Shown: piece after piece, positions 1 through 7,909 of the stretch
How the letters are laid out: each line of letters begins with the position of its first letter
Position numbering within the stretch: position 1 is the first letter of the stretch
Assembly (NCBI GenBank): GCA_016872595.1
Contig: VGZJ01000020.1
Span: 1-37,643 of the forward strand
Length of the DNA stretch: 37,643 nucleotides
Source: Planctomycetota bacterium
GTDB taxonomy: Bacteria > Planctomycetota > Planctomycetia > Gemmatales > Gemmataceae
Direction: 5' to 3'
The notes under the pieces: model-generated
Database searches by the model: none
Seen by the model: the letters and a program-made list of their open reading frames with translations, nothing else
Told to the model about the DNA's origin: nothing
Program-made: the position numbers and the translations under genes

Positions 1-2
1 CG

Positions 3-65
3 CCCCGTCGTCACACGGTGATGATGAAGAACGTCGCCGGACTCCACAACCGGATGTACGGGTAA
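3..65 (+). CDS. 3' end of an unidentified CDS, partial at the window edge
   Basis: The frame starting at base 3 stays open to a TAA at 63-65. Nearly every codon ends in G or C, as in the confirmed genes of this window. The frame starting at base 2 is also open (to a TAA at 134-136) but lacks that bias. Only about 20 residues are visible, ending in HNRMYG, and I do not recognise a family. If real, the gene runs rightward and converges on the DUF1549/DUF1553 gene. Confidence is low because the fragment is so short. Confidence 0.3.
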   Translation, partial: PRRHTVMMKNVAGLHNRMYG

Positions 66-156
66 CGACCACACAGGATCGTCTGGCCGAAGTGCGACTG
101 AACCAACACCTATTGCGCAACGAGTCTAGTGCATAACTGGCTCTAGGTCACGCTTC

Positions 157-278
157 TCTTCCACCCTGAAAGGGTGGGACAGGTGTGCGTATCGCAGGCC
201 TTCAGCCTGCAAGACAAGACCTCGGCGCACCCGGTGCGTTGCACCGGGCTATGCTGTCCCACCCCTTCGGGGTGAAGA
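157..278. repeat. Three-stem palindromic element (outer stem enclosing two hairpins)
   Basis: An outer imperfect inverted repeat pairs 157-182 with 254-278; both arms contain GGGTGGGACAG or its complement and differ by a few substitutions and one single-base gap. Inside are two perfect hairpins: 194-199 with 205-210 (GCAGGC/GCCTGC) and 230-237 with 241-248 (CCCGGTGC/GCACCGGG). The whole could fold as a three-way junction in RNA or as a cruciform in DNA. Its right end lies 16 nt beyond the stop of the DUF1549/DUF1553 gene, so it may also help end that transcript. The rest of 66-294 shows nothing I can name. Confidence 0.7.
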
Positions 279-294
279 ACGCAAGCAGATTGCC

Positions 295-2487
295 TCAGTC
301 GTTGAACACGAACTCCGGGGTGTTGATGAGCGCCCAGAGCAGGTCTTCGGCCGCGGTCTTGCGGGTCGCGCCCTTCTTGTCGAAGCGCTGAAGCGCCTTC
401 GTGCGTTCCGTCGCGGTCGGGAACCGGCAGTACGCGGTCAGGTATAACTCGTCGACGATCTCCGCGGGCGTCTTCTTGCCCTCGGCCAGTTTTGGGCAGC
501 GGCCGTCGGCGCTCGTCACCTTCGCGTTGATGTAGGGGCTGTTCATTAGGTGCAGCGCCTGAACGACGGTAGTGTCGGCGGTGCGCTCGCACGGCGGGTC
601 TTGGTTCGGGTCCGGGCGGCCGAAGCTGTCGAGGAACACCGACTGCGCGCGCGCCGTCCACACTTCGACCGCGCGCGAGCCGGTCGGCATCCCCTCGAAC
701 TTCTCCGGCGCGCCGGTCGCGTCACACACCATGTCGAGCAGCACTTCCGCGCGCACCCGCTGCCGGTAGTGGCGCGAGTAGTTCCGCAGGTCGCTGGCGT
801 TGCGCTCGTTCGGCGTTGTCGAGAGCTGGTAGGCGTGGCTCAGGCAGATCGCGCGGATCAGTTGCTTCAGGTCGCACTTGTTGGCGCGGAAGTCCTTCGC
901 GAGCGCGTCGAGCAGCTCCGGGTTGCTCGGAGGGTTGGTGGCGCGCAGGTCGTCGACCGGGTCCACGATCCCGCGGCCCATCAGGTCGGCCCAGACGCGG
1001 TTGACGATGACCTTCGCGAAGTACGGGTTCTCCGGGGCCGTGATCCAGTCGGCCAGAACCGCGCGCGGGTCGGTGTCGGCGTCGATGTCGAGCGGCTTGC
1101 CCAGCAGCGGCGTCGGCGTCATCTCCTTGCCTGTAAGCGGGTGACGCACGGTGCTGCCGTTGCGCCGGCCCCCGCTGCCGCTACCGAGGTGTACGGCCTC
1201 CTCGCCGCCGCTGATCGGGGCGCTGATGCCGACGCCCTGTCGCCCGATGCGCCCGAAGAACGCGGCGAAGCTGTAGAAGTCGTCTTGGCCCCACACCTCG
1301 AACGGGTGGTGGTGGCACTTCGCGCAGTCGAGCCGCACGCCGAGGAACAGTTGGCTGACCATCGTCGTCAGCTCGTCCGGCTCGCGGCGGTTGCGGTAGA
1401 ACACCGCGGCCCCGTTCGTCCACGTGCTGCCGTTCGCGGCGACGATCTCGCGCACGAACTGGTCGTAGGGCTTGTTCGCGCGGAAGCTCTTGCGGATCCA
1501 CTGGTCGAAGTTGTACGTCGCCTTCATGCCGACGTGGTACGGGTTCGGCCGCAGCAGGTCGGTCCACTTGTTCGCCCAGAAGTCGGCGTACTCCGGCCGG
1601 TCGAGCAGTGCGTCGATCAGCTTCTCGCGCTTCTTACCGTCTTTGTCCGAGAGGAACGCGCGTGTCTCGTCGGGCGTGGGAAGCCGGCCGATCACGTCGA
1701 GGTACGCGCGGCGGTGGAACTGCGCGTCGGTGCTGAGGTCCGAGGGCGTGACGTTCAGTTGCTTCAGCTTCGCCCAGACGTGGCCGTCGATGAAGTTGTT
1801 GCGGGGCAGCTTGGCATACACCGCGGCGTCGACGGGCGTCGGCAGCGGGACGAGCACGTTGCACACGGCGAACTTCTCGGCGAACCGGGCCATGATCGCG
1901 GCCTCGCCCGGAATCGGCGCGGCCTTCACCAGCCCCTCGGCGCTCACGCCGACGTAGACGCTCTCGCTCGACGAGAACTGCGCGAGCGCGGTCACGTCGC
2001 GCGTCGTGCCGTCGGCGTAGTGGGCCGTGACCGCGAGTTGCTGTGACTCGCCGAACTTCATGAGCTTGGTCGCGGGCGTGACGGTGATGCGGTCGAGCTT
2101 CGGCGCGTCCGCCGGGGTCCGCGGCGTTCCGGCCGCGATCCACTTCTCAATGGCGCGGTACTCGGCGCTCCCTTCGGGGAGCTTGCGCCCGCCGCCGTGC
2201 GGGGTCCGCCCGCTGGCCTTGCGCAGCAGCAGGCTGAACGCCGGGTTCGCGGGGAACACGCGCCGGCCCCGCGCCTCGGCGGTGATGGCGTTGAAGTCGA
2301 AGTCGGGGTCGTAGGCGAGCAGCGAGAGCTGGAACCCGTTCTGCCCGCGGGCCTTGCCGTGGCACGCGCCAGCGTTGCACCCGGCGCGCGTGAGGATTGG
2401 TTGAATGTCGCGCTCGAAGGTGGGCACGTCGGCGCGCGCGTCGGGGGCGATACCCAGTAGCACGATAACGGGAGCAAAGTGGCGCAT
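295..2487 (-). CDS. DUF1549/DUF1553 (PSCyt2/PSD1) domain secreted protein with cytochrome-type Cys motifs
   Basis: The product is 730 aa. A short signal peptide ends near residue 20. Next is a DIQPIL segment and a CNAGACH motif (Cys37, Cys42, His43), the planctomycete cytochrome region. A bacterial-Ig-like (Big_2) stretch follows around residues 125-205 (VTPATKLMKFGE, YADGTTRDVT), then DUF1549 with DCAKCHHHPF and DUF1553 in the last third (VIVNRVWADLMGRGIVDP). I chose the ATG at 2487 because it begins the signal peptide; the 96 extra in-frame codons upstream are Arg/Ala-rich and look like non-coding GC-rich sequence. In planctomycetes such genes usually sit beside a DUF1501 gene, which is not visible here. 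The precise substrate is unknown; the family is thought to act in the periplasm. A 194-bp gap separates it from the divergent gene at 2682. Confidence 0.93.
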   Translation of the reverse strand: MRHFAPVIVLLGIAPDARADVPTFERDIQPILTRAGCNAGACHGKARGQNGFQLSLLAYDPDFDFNAITAEARGRRVFPANPAFSLLLRKASGRTPHGGGRKLPEGSAEYRAIEKWIAAGTPRTPADAPKLDRITVTPATKLMKFGESQQLAVTAHYADGTTRDVTALAQFSSSESVYVGVSAEGLVKAAPIPGEAAIMARFAEKFAVCNVLVPLPTPVDAAVYAKLPRNNFIDGHVWAKLKQLNVTPSDLSTDAQFHRRAYLDVIGRLPTPDETRAFLSDKDGKKREKLIDALLDRPEYADFWANKWTDLLRPNPYHVGMKATYNFDQWIRKSFRANKPYDQFVREIVAANGSTWTNGAAVFYRNRREPDELTTMVSQLFLGVRLDCAKCHHHPFEVWGQDDFYSFAAFFGRIGRQGVGISAPISGGEEAVHLGSGSGGRRNGSTVRHPLTGKEMTPTPLLGKPLDIDADTDPRAVLADWITAPENPYFAKVIVNRVWADLMGRGIVDPVDDLRATNPPSNPELLDALAKDFRANKCDLKQLIRAICLSHAYQLSTTPNERNASDLRNYSRHYRQRVRAEVLLDMVCDATGAPEKFEGMPTGSRAVEVWTARAQSVFLDSFGRPDPNQDPPCERTADTTVVQALHLMNSPYINAKVTSADGRCPKLAEGKKTPAEIVDELYLTAYCRFPTATERTKALQRFDKKGATRKTAAEDLLWALINTPEFVFND

Positions 2488-2681
2488 GGCGTGACCGCGG
2501 GGGAAGGATACACACAGGTTAGCCCGAATCGCGCGGCAACGCCAGTGCGCACGGTTTGCCCACCCATGCGCGCGCCGTGGCCGCGCGGCGCGCGGCGTTC
2601 GCACGCGGGCGGGCGATTCCGCGCGCGGCCCCCGTTTTGCTGCGTAGGATGCCAGTAACCCACCCCGCAGAGGTTCCACCC

Positions 2682-3818
2682 ATGAAGAAGCTCGTTGTCG
2701 CGGCGCTGTTCGCGTCCGCCGTCGCGCTCGCGCTGGTGCCCGGGCGCGCGCCGGCCCAACCGAAGGACGACGCATGGAAGGCGTCGGTCGAAAAGGCGAC
2801 CGCGTACCTGAAGAAATCGCAGAACGAGAACGGCACTTGGGGCACTGAGCCGCGGAGCCGCGGCACCACGGGCATTGTCGTCGTCGGGCTGTTGCGCACC
2901 GGCGCTCGGGCCGAAGACGCGCCGTGCGCGAAGGGCGTCGCCTACATCGAAACGCTCGTGAACAATAAGTCCGGGCACATCGCCGGCGACGACGCGAAGG
3001 CCGAACTCATCAACTACACGACCACGATCAACATCATGGCCCTGAACGCCGCGAACAAGGGCGACAAGTACAAGGCCGTGATCGGCAGCGCCGCGAAGTA
3101 CCTCAAGGAGTACCAGTGGGACGACGCCCGCGGCAAAGACAAGGACAGCGACTATTACGGCGGGGCCGGGTACGCCGGCGACAAGTCGCGCCCGGACCTC
3201 TCCAACACCGCCTTCTTCCTCGAAGCCCTCAAGGAAGCCGGCATCAAACAGGACGACCCGGCGTTCAGCAAGGCGCTGGTGTTCGTCAGCAAGTGCCAGA
3301 ACTTCGAGAGCGAGCACAACAAAGCGCCGTGGGCCAAGAAGAACAACGACGGGAGCTTCATCTACACCGGGGCGAACGGCGGCGAGAACCGGCGCACCGA
3401 CGGCGACGGCGTGAAGACCGACATGGGCGGCTACGGCTCGATGACCTACGCCGGCGTTAAGAGCATGATCTACTGCGGGCTGAGCAAGGACGACCCGCGG
3501 GTGAAGAAGGCGCTGGAGTGGATCGGCAAGAACTACACGCTCGACAGCAACCCCGGCATGCCCGAAGCGAACAGCCAGCGCGGGCTGTACTACTACTACC
3601 ACACCTTCGCCAAGACGATGGACGCGCTCGGCATCGACGAGTTCGTGGACGCGAAGGGCGTGAAGCACGACTGGCGCGCCGACCTGCAAGCCGCGATTCT
3701 GAAGCGCCAGCAGGCCGACGGCAGTTGGGTGAACAAGACCGACCGCTGGATGGAAGGCGACCCCAACCTCGTGACGGGCTACGCCCTGATGGCGCTGAGC
3801 TACTGCAAGAAGAAGTGA
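2682..3818 (+). CDS. Secreted prenyltransferase/squalene-oxidase-repeat protein (alpha-toroid fold)
   Basis: The product is 378 aa with a signal peptide (KKLVVAALFASAVALALVPG, then an AQP cleavage region near residue 27). The mature part has several repeats of the terpene-cyclase/prenyltransferase alpha-alpha toroid, with QW-like motifs near the N-terminus (SQNENGTWG) and C-terminus (QQADGSWVN). I see no DxDD motif of squalene-hopene cyclases, so it is unlikely to be a cyclase and is better seen as a secreted toroid protein of unknown ligand, a type common in planctomycetes. The start at 2682 was preferred because it gives the signal peptide; 42 codons further upstream are open but Arg-rich. 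A related but different toroid protein lies at the right edge of the window (37039-37605). Confidence 0.88.
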   Translation: MKKLVVAALFASAVALALVPGRAPAQPKDDAWKASVEKATAYLKKSQNENGTWGTEPRSRGTTGIVVVGLLRTGARAEDAPCAKGVAYIETLVNNKSGHIAGDDAKAELINYTTTINIMALNAANKGDKYKAVIGSAAKYLKEYQWDDARGKDKDSDYYGGAGYAGDKSRPDLSNTAFFLEALKEAGIKQDDPAFSKALVFVSKCQNFESEHNKAPWAKKNNDGSFIYTGANGGENRRTDGDGVKTDMGGYGSMTYAGVKSMIYCGLSKDDPRVKKALEWIGKNYTLDSNPGMPEANSQRGLYYYYHTFAKTMDALGIDEFVDAKGVKHDWRADLQAAILKRQQADGSWVNKTDRWMEGDPNLVTGYALMALSYCKKK

Positions 3819-3830
3819 GTACGTAGGTAT

Positions 3831-3908
3831 CAGAGTTAGCCGCGAGCCGCAGGCGAGCGCGCCGTCTGTCGAGAATCCGCGCTCGCCTGCGGCTCGCGGC
3901 TAACTCTG
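3831..3908. repeat. Perfect 30-bp inverted repeat, 18-nt loop
   Basis: Bases 3831-3860 and 3879-3908 are exact reverse complements. The arm begins CAGAGTTAGCCGCGAGCCGC and ends GCGAGCGC. It starts 12 nt after the stop of the toroid gene and ends 34 nt before the NicO gene, so it could act as a terminator of the first, but there is no T-run. A perfect 30-bp stem is longer than a normal terminator and suggests a dispersed palindromic element. Confidence 0.85.
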
Positions 3909-3942
3909 TGCCTTGTTCGACTTGATGTGATTTAATATCCCC

Positions 3943-5478
3943 ATGCGCCTTCGTACCTTACTCACCCTTCTGTTGCTCGCCCACTTCGCGCCCGCGGCCG
4001 GCGCGCACCCGTTGCCCAATTTCCGCTATGACCGCGAGATCGACGTGCGCCTGCACGCGCAGAAGGTTGAGGTGCGGTACGTGCTGCTCGTCAGCTTCTG
4101 GACCATTTTCACCGACAGCCAGAAGCTGTTCACGGCCGCCGAGATTCAGGCGTTCGACGGGAAGATGGCACGCGTCACCAAGGCCTACTGCGAGAAGATG
4201 GGTCCGCGTATTGCCCGGCAACTCGAAGCACAGCTCGACGGCGAGAAGTTGGAGTTCCGCCCGACGCGCATGGTCGTCGAACAGGACCGCGACCACGCGA
4301 AACTGCGGTTCGTGTTCGAGGCCAACTGGCGCGTGAACGGCGGCGGGCCGGAGAACGCCTTCACCTTCACCGACCGCAACTTCGACGGCGATACCGGCGC
4401 GATCTGGCTTAAGCTCAAGGAAGAGTCGAAGGCGCTCGCGGTGAAGTACACCATCGAGCCGGACGACCTCGCGGGCAAAGACCCGAGCAAGTACAGGGAC
4501 GCCGACGAAGCCAAGCGCGCCCGCGAGGCCAGTGCGAGCTTCGCCGCGCCGACCCTCTCGCCGCGCGCGAATGACGCGCCGCCCGCGCCCGCGCCGCCGG
4601 CCCCGGCGGTCGTGGTCGAGGAGACGAAGTCCGATGAGGGACTGATCGCGGGGCTGCGCGCGCGCGGCCTCAAGGCGCTCTTCGATACGGACCACGGCAC
4701 CGGGGTGCTGCTGCTGCTCGCGGGGGTGTTCGGGGCGTTCCACGCCTTCGCCCCGGGGCACGGCAAGAGCGTCGCCGCGGCGTTCCTCGTGGGCGAGCAG
4801 GGTACGTACCGGCAAGCGGTTCTGCTCGGCCTGAGCACGACGCTCGCGCACACCGGGAGCGTCATCCTCATCGCCGGGTTCTTCTACCTGCGGTACAAGG
4901 AGTCCGTCCCGCAGGACGCGCAGCACTGGCTGGGGCTGATCGGCGGGCTGCTCGTCACCTTCGTGGGCCTGTGGCTGTTCATGCGCCGGCTGCAAGGGCG
5001 CGTCGATCACGTCCACCTGTTCGGCGGGTGCCGCGACATGTGCGGGAACCACGCCGCGGCCCCGGACACGCCGCAGTGCCGCGTGCCCGTGCGCGACGAA
5101 CCGCCCGCGGTCGCCCCGGACGCGGTGCCGCTCGTCCCCACGAAATCGCCGATGGGGTGGGCGCGCGTCGTTCTGCTCGGGGTCGGGGCGGGCGCGATCC
5201 CGTGCGTGGACGCGGTGCTGCTGTTGATGCTCGCGGTGTCGGCCGGGAAGCTCGCGCTCGCCCTGCCGCTGTTGCTCGCGTTCAGCGTCGGCCTGTCGGT
5301 CGTGCTGGCGCTCGTCGGGATGCTGGTGGTGACGCTGCACCGGGCCGGGCGGCGCGGGTTCCGCGACAGCAGCTGGGTTCGCATCCTCCCGACGATCAGC
5401 GCCGTGCTGCTCGTGGGCCTCGGCCTGTGGATGGCGCGCGACGCGTGGAAGGGGATGAGTACCGGGCTGACGCACTGA
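3943..5478 (+). CDS. Nickel/cobalt transporter, NicO/RcnA-type
   Basis: The product is 511 aa. A signal-like segment (residues 1-21) is followed by an exported domain of about 200 residues, a Pro/Ala linker (about 212-223), and a membrane domain. HAFAPGHGK (residues 267-275) is the hallmark HxxxPGHGK motif of the NicO family, and IPCVDA in the second half matches the position of the family's second conserved (V)PCP-type motif. Between the two membrane halves is a His/Cys-rich cytoplasmic loop (HVHLFGGCRDMCGNH), a likely metal-binding site. NicO proteins move Ni2+ or Co2+ across the inner membrane, in most studied cases outward. The metal and direction cannot be told from sequence. The gene stands alone with 40 nt to the next start. 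Confidence 0.88.
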   Translation: MRLRTLLTLLLLAHFAPAAGAHPLPNFRYDREIDVRLHAQKVEVRYVLLVSFWTIFTDSQKLFTAAEIQAFDGKMARVTKAYCEKMGPRIARQLEAQLDGEKLEFRPTRMVVEQDRDHAKLRFVFEANWRVNGGGPENAFTFTDRNFDGDTGAIWLKLKEESKALAVKYTIEPDDLAGKDPSKYRDADEAKRAREASASFAAPTLSPRANDAPPAPAPPAPAVVVEETKSDEGLIAGLRARGLKALFDTDHGTGVLLLLAGVFGAFHAFAPGHGKSVAAAFLVGEQGTYRQAVLLGLSTTLAHTGSVILIAGFFYLRYKESVPQDAQHWLGLIGGLLVTFVGLWLFMRRLQGRVDHVHLFGGCRDMCGNHAAAPDTPQCRVPVRDEPPAVAPDAVPLVPTKSPMGWARVVLLGVGAGAIPCVDAVLLLMLAVSAGKLALALPLLLAFSVGLSVVLALVGMLVVTLHRAGRRGFRDSSWVRILPTISAVLLVGLGLWMARDAWKGMSTGLTH

Positions 5479-5518
5479 GCGCCGTGCCGCTGCGCTCGCG
5501 CCGCCTACAACACATCTC

Positions 5519-6691
5519 ATGCAAGTCGTCGAACTCGAAGCCCGGCACCTCCGCGTCGCACTGCGGCGCAAGGTCACGCACGCCAGCCACGTCCGCACCG
5601 ACACCGACAACGTCGTCGTCCGGTGTAAGCTCTCGGACGGCAGCACCGGGTACGGCGAGGGCGTGCCGCGCGACTACGTGACCGGCGAAACCATCGACTC
5701 CACACTCGACCTGCTCACGCGGTCGGACCTCGCGCGGCAACTCGCGCCCGGAGCGGCCGACTTCGTGGCGGCCGTTCACCTCGCCGAAAAACTGAAGCTC
5801 GAACCGGCCCCGGCCGACGACCGCGGCATCCTCGGGAACGCCGCGCGGTGCGCGCTGGAACTGGCCGTGCTCGACGCCTACGGCCGCGCGTTCGGTGAGC
5901 CGCTGACGCGCGTGACGGAACTGGTCGCGCCGGAACTGTACCACTTCCAGCCGGAGGTGCGGTACAGCGGCGTGATCGGCAACCCGCGCGGCTGGAAGAA
6001 GCGCGTGTACCCGCTCGTGTACCGGCTCGCCGGCTTCAAGCAGGTGAAGCTGAAGGTCGGCATCGAGGGACAAGACGACGTGAAGCGCACCAAGCTCATC
6101 CGCCGCTGGCTGGGCCGGAAGATCGACTTGCGCGTCGACGCGAACGAGGCTTGGTCACCGGCCGACGCCGCGGCGCGCGTCCGCGAACTGGAGCCGTTTG
6201 GCATCACGAGTGTCGAGCAACCTCTGCGCCACGAGGACGCCGCGGCGCTCGCCGACCTGCGCAAGCAGACAAACTCGCCCGTGATGCTCGACGAATCGCT
6301 GTGCGGGATGATCGACGCGGAGCGCGCCGTGCAGGGGGGCTGGTGCGACCTGTTCAACCTGCGCTTGTCGAAGTGCGGCGGGTTCATCCCCAGCGTGCGG
6401 CTGGCGCAGTTCGCCAAGCGCCACAACCTCGGCTACCAACTCGGCTGTCAGGTGGGCGAAACGGCGATCCTGTCTGCCGCGGGCCGGCACTTCGCCACCA
6501 GCGTGCGCGACATCCGCTACCTCGAAGGGAGCTACGACCGGCACCTCGTTTGGGAGGCGCTGTCGCGCGAAGACCTGACGTTCCGGCGCGGCGGCAAAGC
6601 GCCCGCGCTCATCGGCACCGGCCTCGGGTTCGCGCTCGACCCCGCGCGCCTCGACTGGCTCACGAAGCGCAAGGAGGTGCTGATTGGGTGA
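5519..6691 (+). CDS. Enolase-superfamily enzyme (muconate-lactonizing subgroup; dipeptide epimerase or cycloisomerase-like)
   Basis: The product is 390 aa. The catalytic pattern of the muconate-lactonizing-enzyme subgroup is intact: KLK with Lys177/Lys179 on the second barrel strand, metal ligands Asp207 (DLRVDANEAW), Glu233 (SVEQPL) and Asp258 (VMLDES), and Lys285 (NLRLSKCGG) on the opposite side. This supports a Mg2+-dependent proton-abstraction enzyme in the cytoplasm. Substrate is not assigned: L-Ala-D/L-Glu (dipeptide) epimerase, cycloisomerase and o-succinylbenzoate synthase share these residues. The C-terminal GCQVGETAILSAAGRHFA loop is distinctive. The gene overlaps the following hydrolase gene by 8 nt, so the two proteins are probably made together. 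Confidence 0.85.
   Translation: MQVVELEARHLRVALRRKVTHASHVRTDTDNVVVRCKLSDGSTGYGEGVPRDYVTGETIDSTLDLLTRSDLARQLAPGAADFVAAVHLAEKLKLEPAPADDRGILGNAARCALELAVLDAYGRAFGEPLTRVTELVAPELYHFQPEVRYSGVIGNPRGWKKRVYPLVYRLAGFKQVKLKVGIEGQDDVKRTKLIRRWLGRKIDLRVDANEAWSPADAAARVRELEPFGITSVEQPLRHEDAAALADLRKQTNSPVMLDESLCGMIDAERAVQGGWCDLFNLRLSKCGGFIPSVRLAQFAKRHNLGYQLGCQVGETAILSAAGRHFATSVRDIRYLEGSYDRHLVWEALSREDLTFRRGGKAPALIGTGLGFALDPARLDWLTKRKEVLIG
6672..6677 (+). promoter_or_regulatory. Shine-Dalgarno AGGAGG deciding a TTG start
   Basis: A full AGGAGG lies inside the end of the enolase-type gene, 6 nt before the TTG at 6684. There is no ATG or GTG in frame nearby, so this site supports the TTG as the hydrolase start. 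Confidence 0.7.
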
Positions 6692-7514
6692 GTTGTCCCA
6701 GTTCGCCGCGTCCGACGGCTACCGCTTCTACGCGCGCCACTACCCCGCGGCCGGCGCGCCGCGCGCGCGGCTGGTGTTCGTGCACGGCATCCGCAGTCAC
6801 GGCGGGTGGTACGCGCGGTCGTGTGCGGCGCTGGCCGCGGCCGGGTTCGACGTGTTCTTCCTCGACCGCCGCGGGGCCGGGCTGAACACCGCGCACCGCG
6901 GCGACACCCCGAACTTTCGCCGGATGCTTGACGACGTGGCCGAGTTCGTACAGAGCCTGCGCGCCGAGCGCGGCGGGCTGCCGGTGTTCGTGTGCGGCAT
7001 CTCGTGGGGGGGTAAGCTCGCGGTCGGGCTGCCGTACCGCAAGCCGAACCTCGTTGACGGACTTGTGCTGCTGTGTCCGGGGTTGGTGCCGAAGGTCGCG
7101 CCGCCGCTCCCGCGACGGGCGCGCATCGCGGTGGCGCGCGTGTTCCGGCCGTGGAAGTTCTTTCCCATTCCGCTGAACGAGCCGGAACTGTTCACCGGGT
7201 CCGGCGCGTGGCAGCAGTTCATCGATACCGAGCCGCACGGCCTGCGCGCCGCCACGGCGCGGTTCCTGTTCAGCAGCTTCTCGCTCGACATTTACCTGAG
7301 GCGCGCCGCCAAGCACGTGACCGTGCCCACGTTCCTCGCGCTCGCGGAGCACGACCGGATCATCGACAACGCGCGCACGGCGGCGTTCGTCGCGCGGTTC
7401 CCCGGCCCGCGCGAGGTGGTGACCTATCCCGGCGCGCACCACACGCTGGAGTTCGAGGCCGCCGATCACCCGTGGCTCGGCGAGGTGCGCGCGTGGGTCG
7501 AGCGCCGCGTCTGA
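6684..7514 (+). CDS. Alpha/beta hydrolase (serine aminopeptidase S33 / monoacylglycerol-lipase-like)
   Basis: The product is 276 aa starting at TTG. The fold signature is clear: VHGIRSHGGWY (oxyanion region, about residues 33-43), LDRRGAG (60-66), nucleophile elbow GISWGG with Ser107, acid EHDRIID with Asp224 and base GAHHTLEF with His252/253. The triad is complete, so it should be an active hydrolase. There is no signal peptide, so it is probably cytoplasmic. The domain looks like the lysophospholipase/monoacylglycerol-lipase class (Hydrolase_4), but substrate is unknown. It overlaps the enolase-type gene by 8 nt; an enolase-fold enzyme next to an alpha/beta hydrolase recalls MenC-MenH, but neither protein shows anything that specifically supports menaquinone synthesis. 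Confidence 0.87.
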   Translation: MGELSQFAASDGYRFYARHYPAAGAPRARLVFVHGIRSHGGWYARSCAALAAAGFDVFFLDRRGAGLNTAHRGDTPNFRRMLDDVAEFVQSLRAERGGLPVFVCGISWGGKLAVGLPYRKPNLVDGLVLLCPGLVPKVAPPLPRRARIAVARVFRPWKFFPIPLNEPELFTGSGAWQQFIDTEPHGLRAATARFLFSSFSLDIYLRRAAKHVTVPTFLALAEHDRIIDNARTAAFVARFPGPREVVTYPGAHHTLEFEAADHPWLGEVRAWVERRV

Positions 7515-7524
7515 GCGGGGCACG

Positions 7525-7704
7525 TCAGGAGCGGAGCGACATCACGACGACCGCGCCGATGATGACGACGATCCCGCCGACGAGGAACCAGATCGGTCGG
7601 TTGGAGCGCTCGCGGCGGGCCGCCTCGCGCGCGTGGGCCTGCATCTCGTGCTTGTGCCGCTTGCGGTTCTTCTCGTGGAGCTGCTTCTTCGCGCTGTGGT
7701 TCAT
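7525..7704 (-). CDS. Small basic single-pass membrane protein, unknown function
   Basis: The product is 59 aa. Residues 1-35 are rich in Lys, Arg and His (HSAKKQLHEKNRKRHKHE), and residues about 37-57 form one hydrophobic segment ending MSLRS. The Lys/Arg side would be expected to stay in the cytoplasm. I chose the ATG at 7704 because a GAGG precedes it on this strand; an ORF extending to 7881 would run into the palindromic repeat at 7787-7900. No family recognised. The gene converges with the hydrolase gene across 10 nt. Confidence 0.6.
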   Translation of the reverse strand: MNHSAKKQLHEKNRKRHKHEMQAHAREAARRERSNRPIWFLVGGIVVIIGAVVVMSLRS

Positions 7705-7786
7705 GGCGAACCTCGGAGAAGTGGAGAGATATGAAGTGTACCCCCAAGAAGTCGTACCTGTCGAGGGGGTACTTCGCCCGCCTTTC

Positions 7787-7900
7787 AAAGTAGTAGGCAC
7801 ACTCCGAGTGCCGTGGGTTACCATCTCAGAATGTACTGCGTACCCCCGAGGCGCATCTCCAGCCGCGTAGCGACGGCACACGGAGTGTGCCTCCTACTTT
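7787..7900. repeat. Inverted repeat with self-palindromic 28-bp arms
   Basis: Bases 7787-7814 and 7873-7900 are reverse complements at 26 of 28 positions, separated by 58 nt. Each arm also contains its own hairpin: GGCACAC-nnn-GTGTGCC, perfect in the right arm and with one mismatch in the left. The unit ends 10 nt before the FHA gene stop. The layout suggests a miniature element or a pair of REP-like sequences rather than a simple terminator. Confidence 0.8.
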
Positions 7901-7909
7901 GCTGCGCAC

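Noticed and set aside
143-661. Minus-strand ORF of 172 codons overlapping the DUF1549/DUF1553 3' end
   Set aside because: Out-of-frame shadow of that gene running into the three-stem repeat.
3958-5646. Minus-strand ORF of 562 codons opposite the NicO gene
   Set aside because: Arg/Glu/His-rich shadow without domains; the plus strand encodes a clear transporter.
5519-7514. MenC-MenH pair of menaquinone synthesis
   Set aside because: The shared catalytic residues do not separate MenC from epimerases, the hydrolase looks lipase-like, and no other men gene is present.
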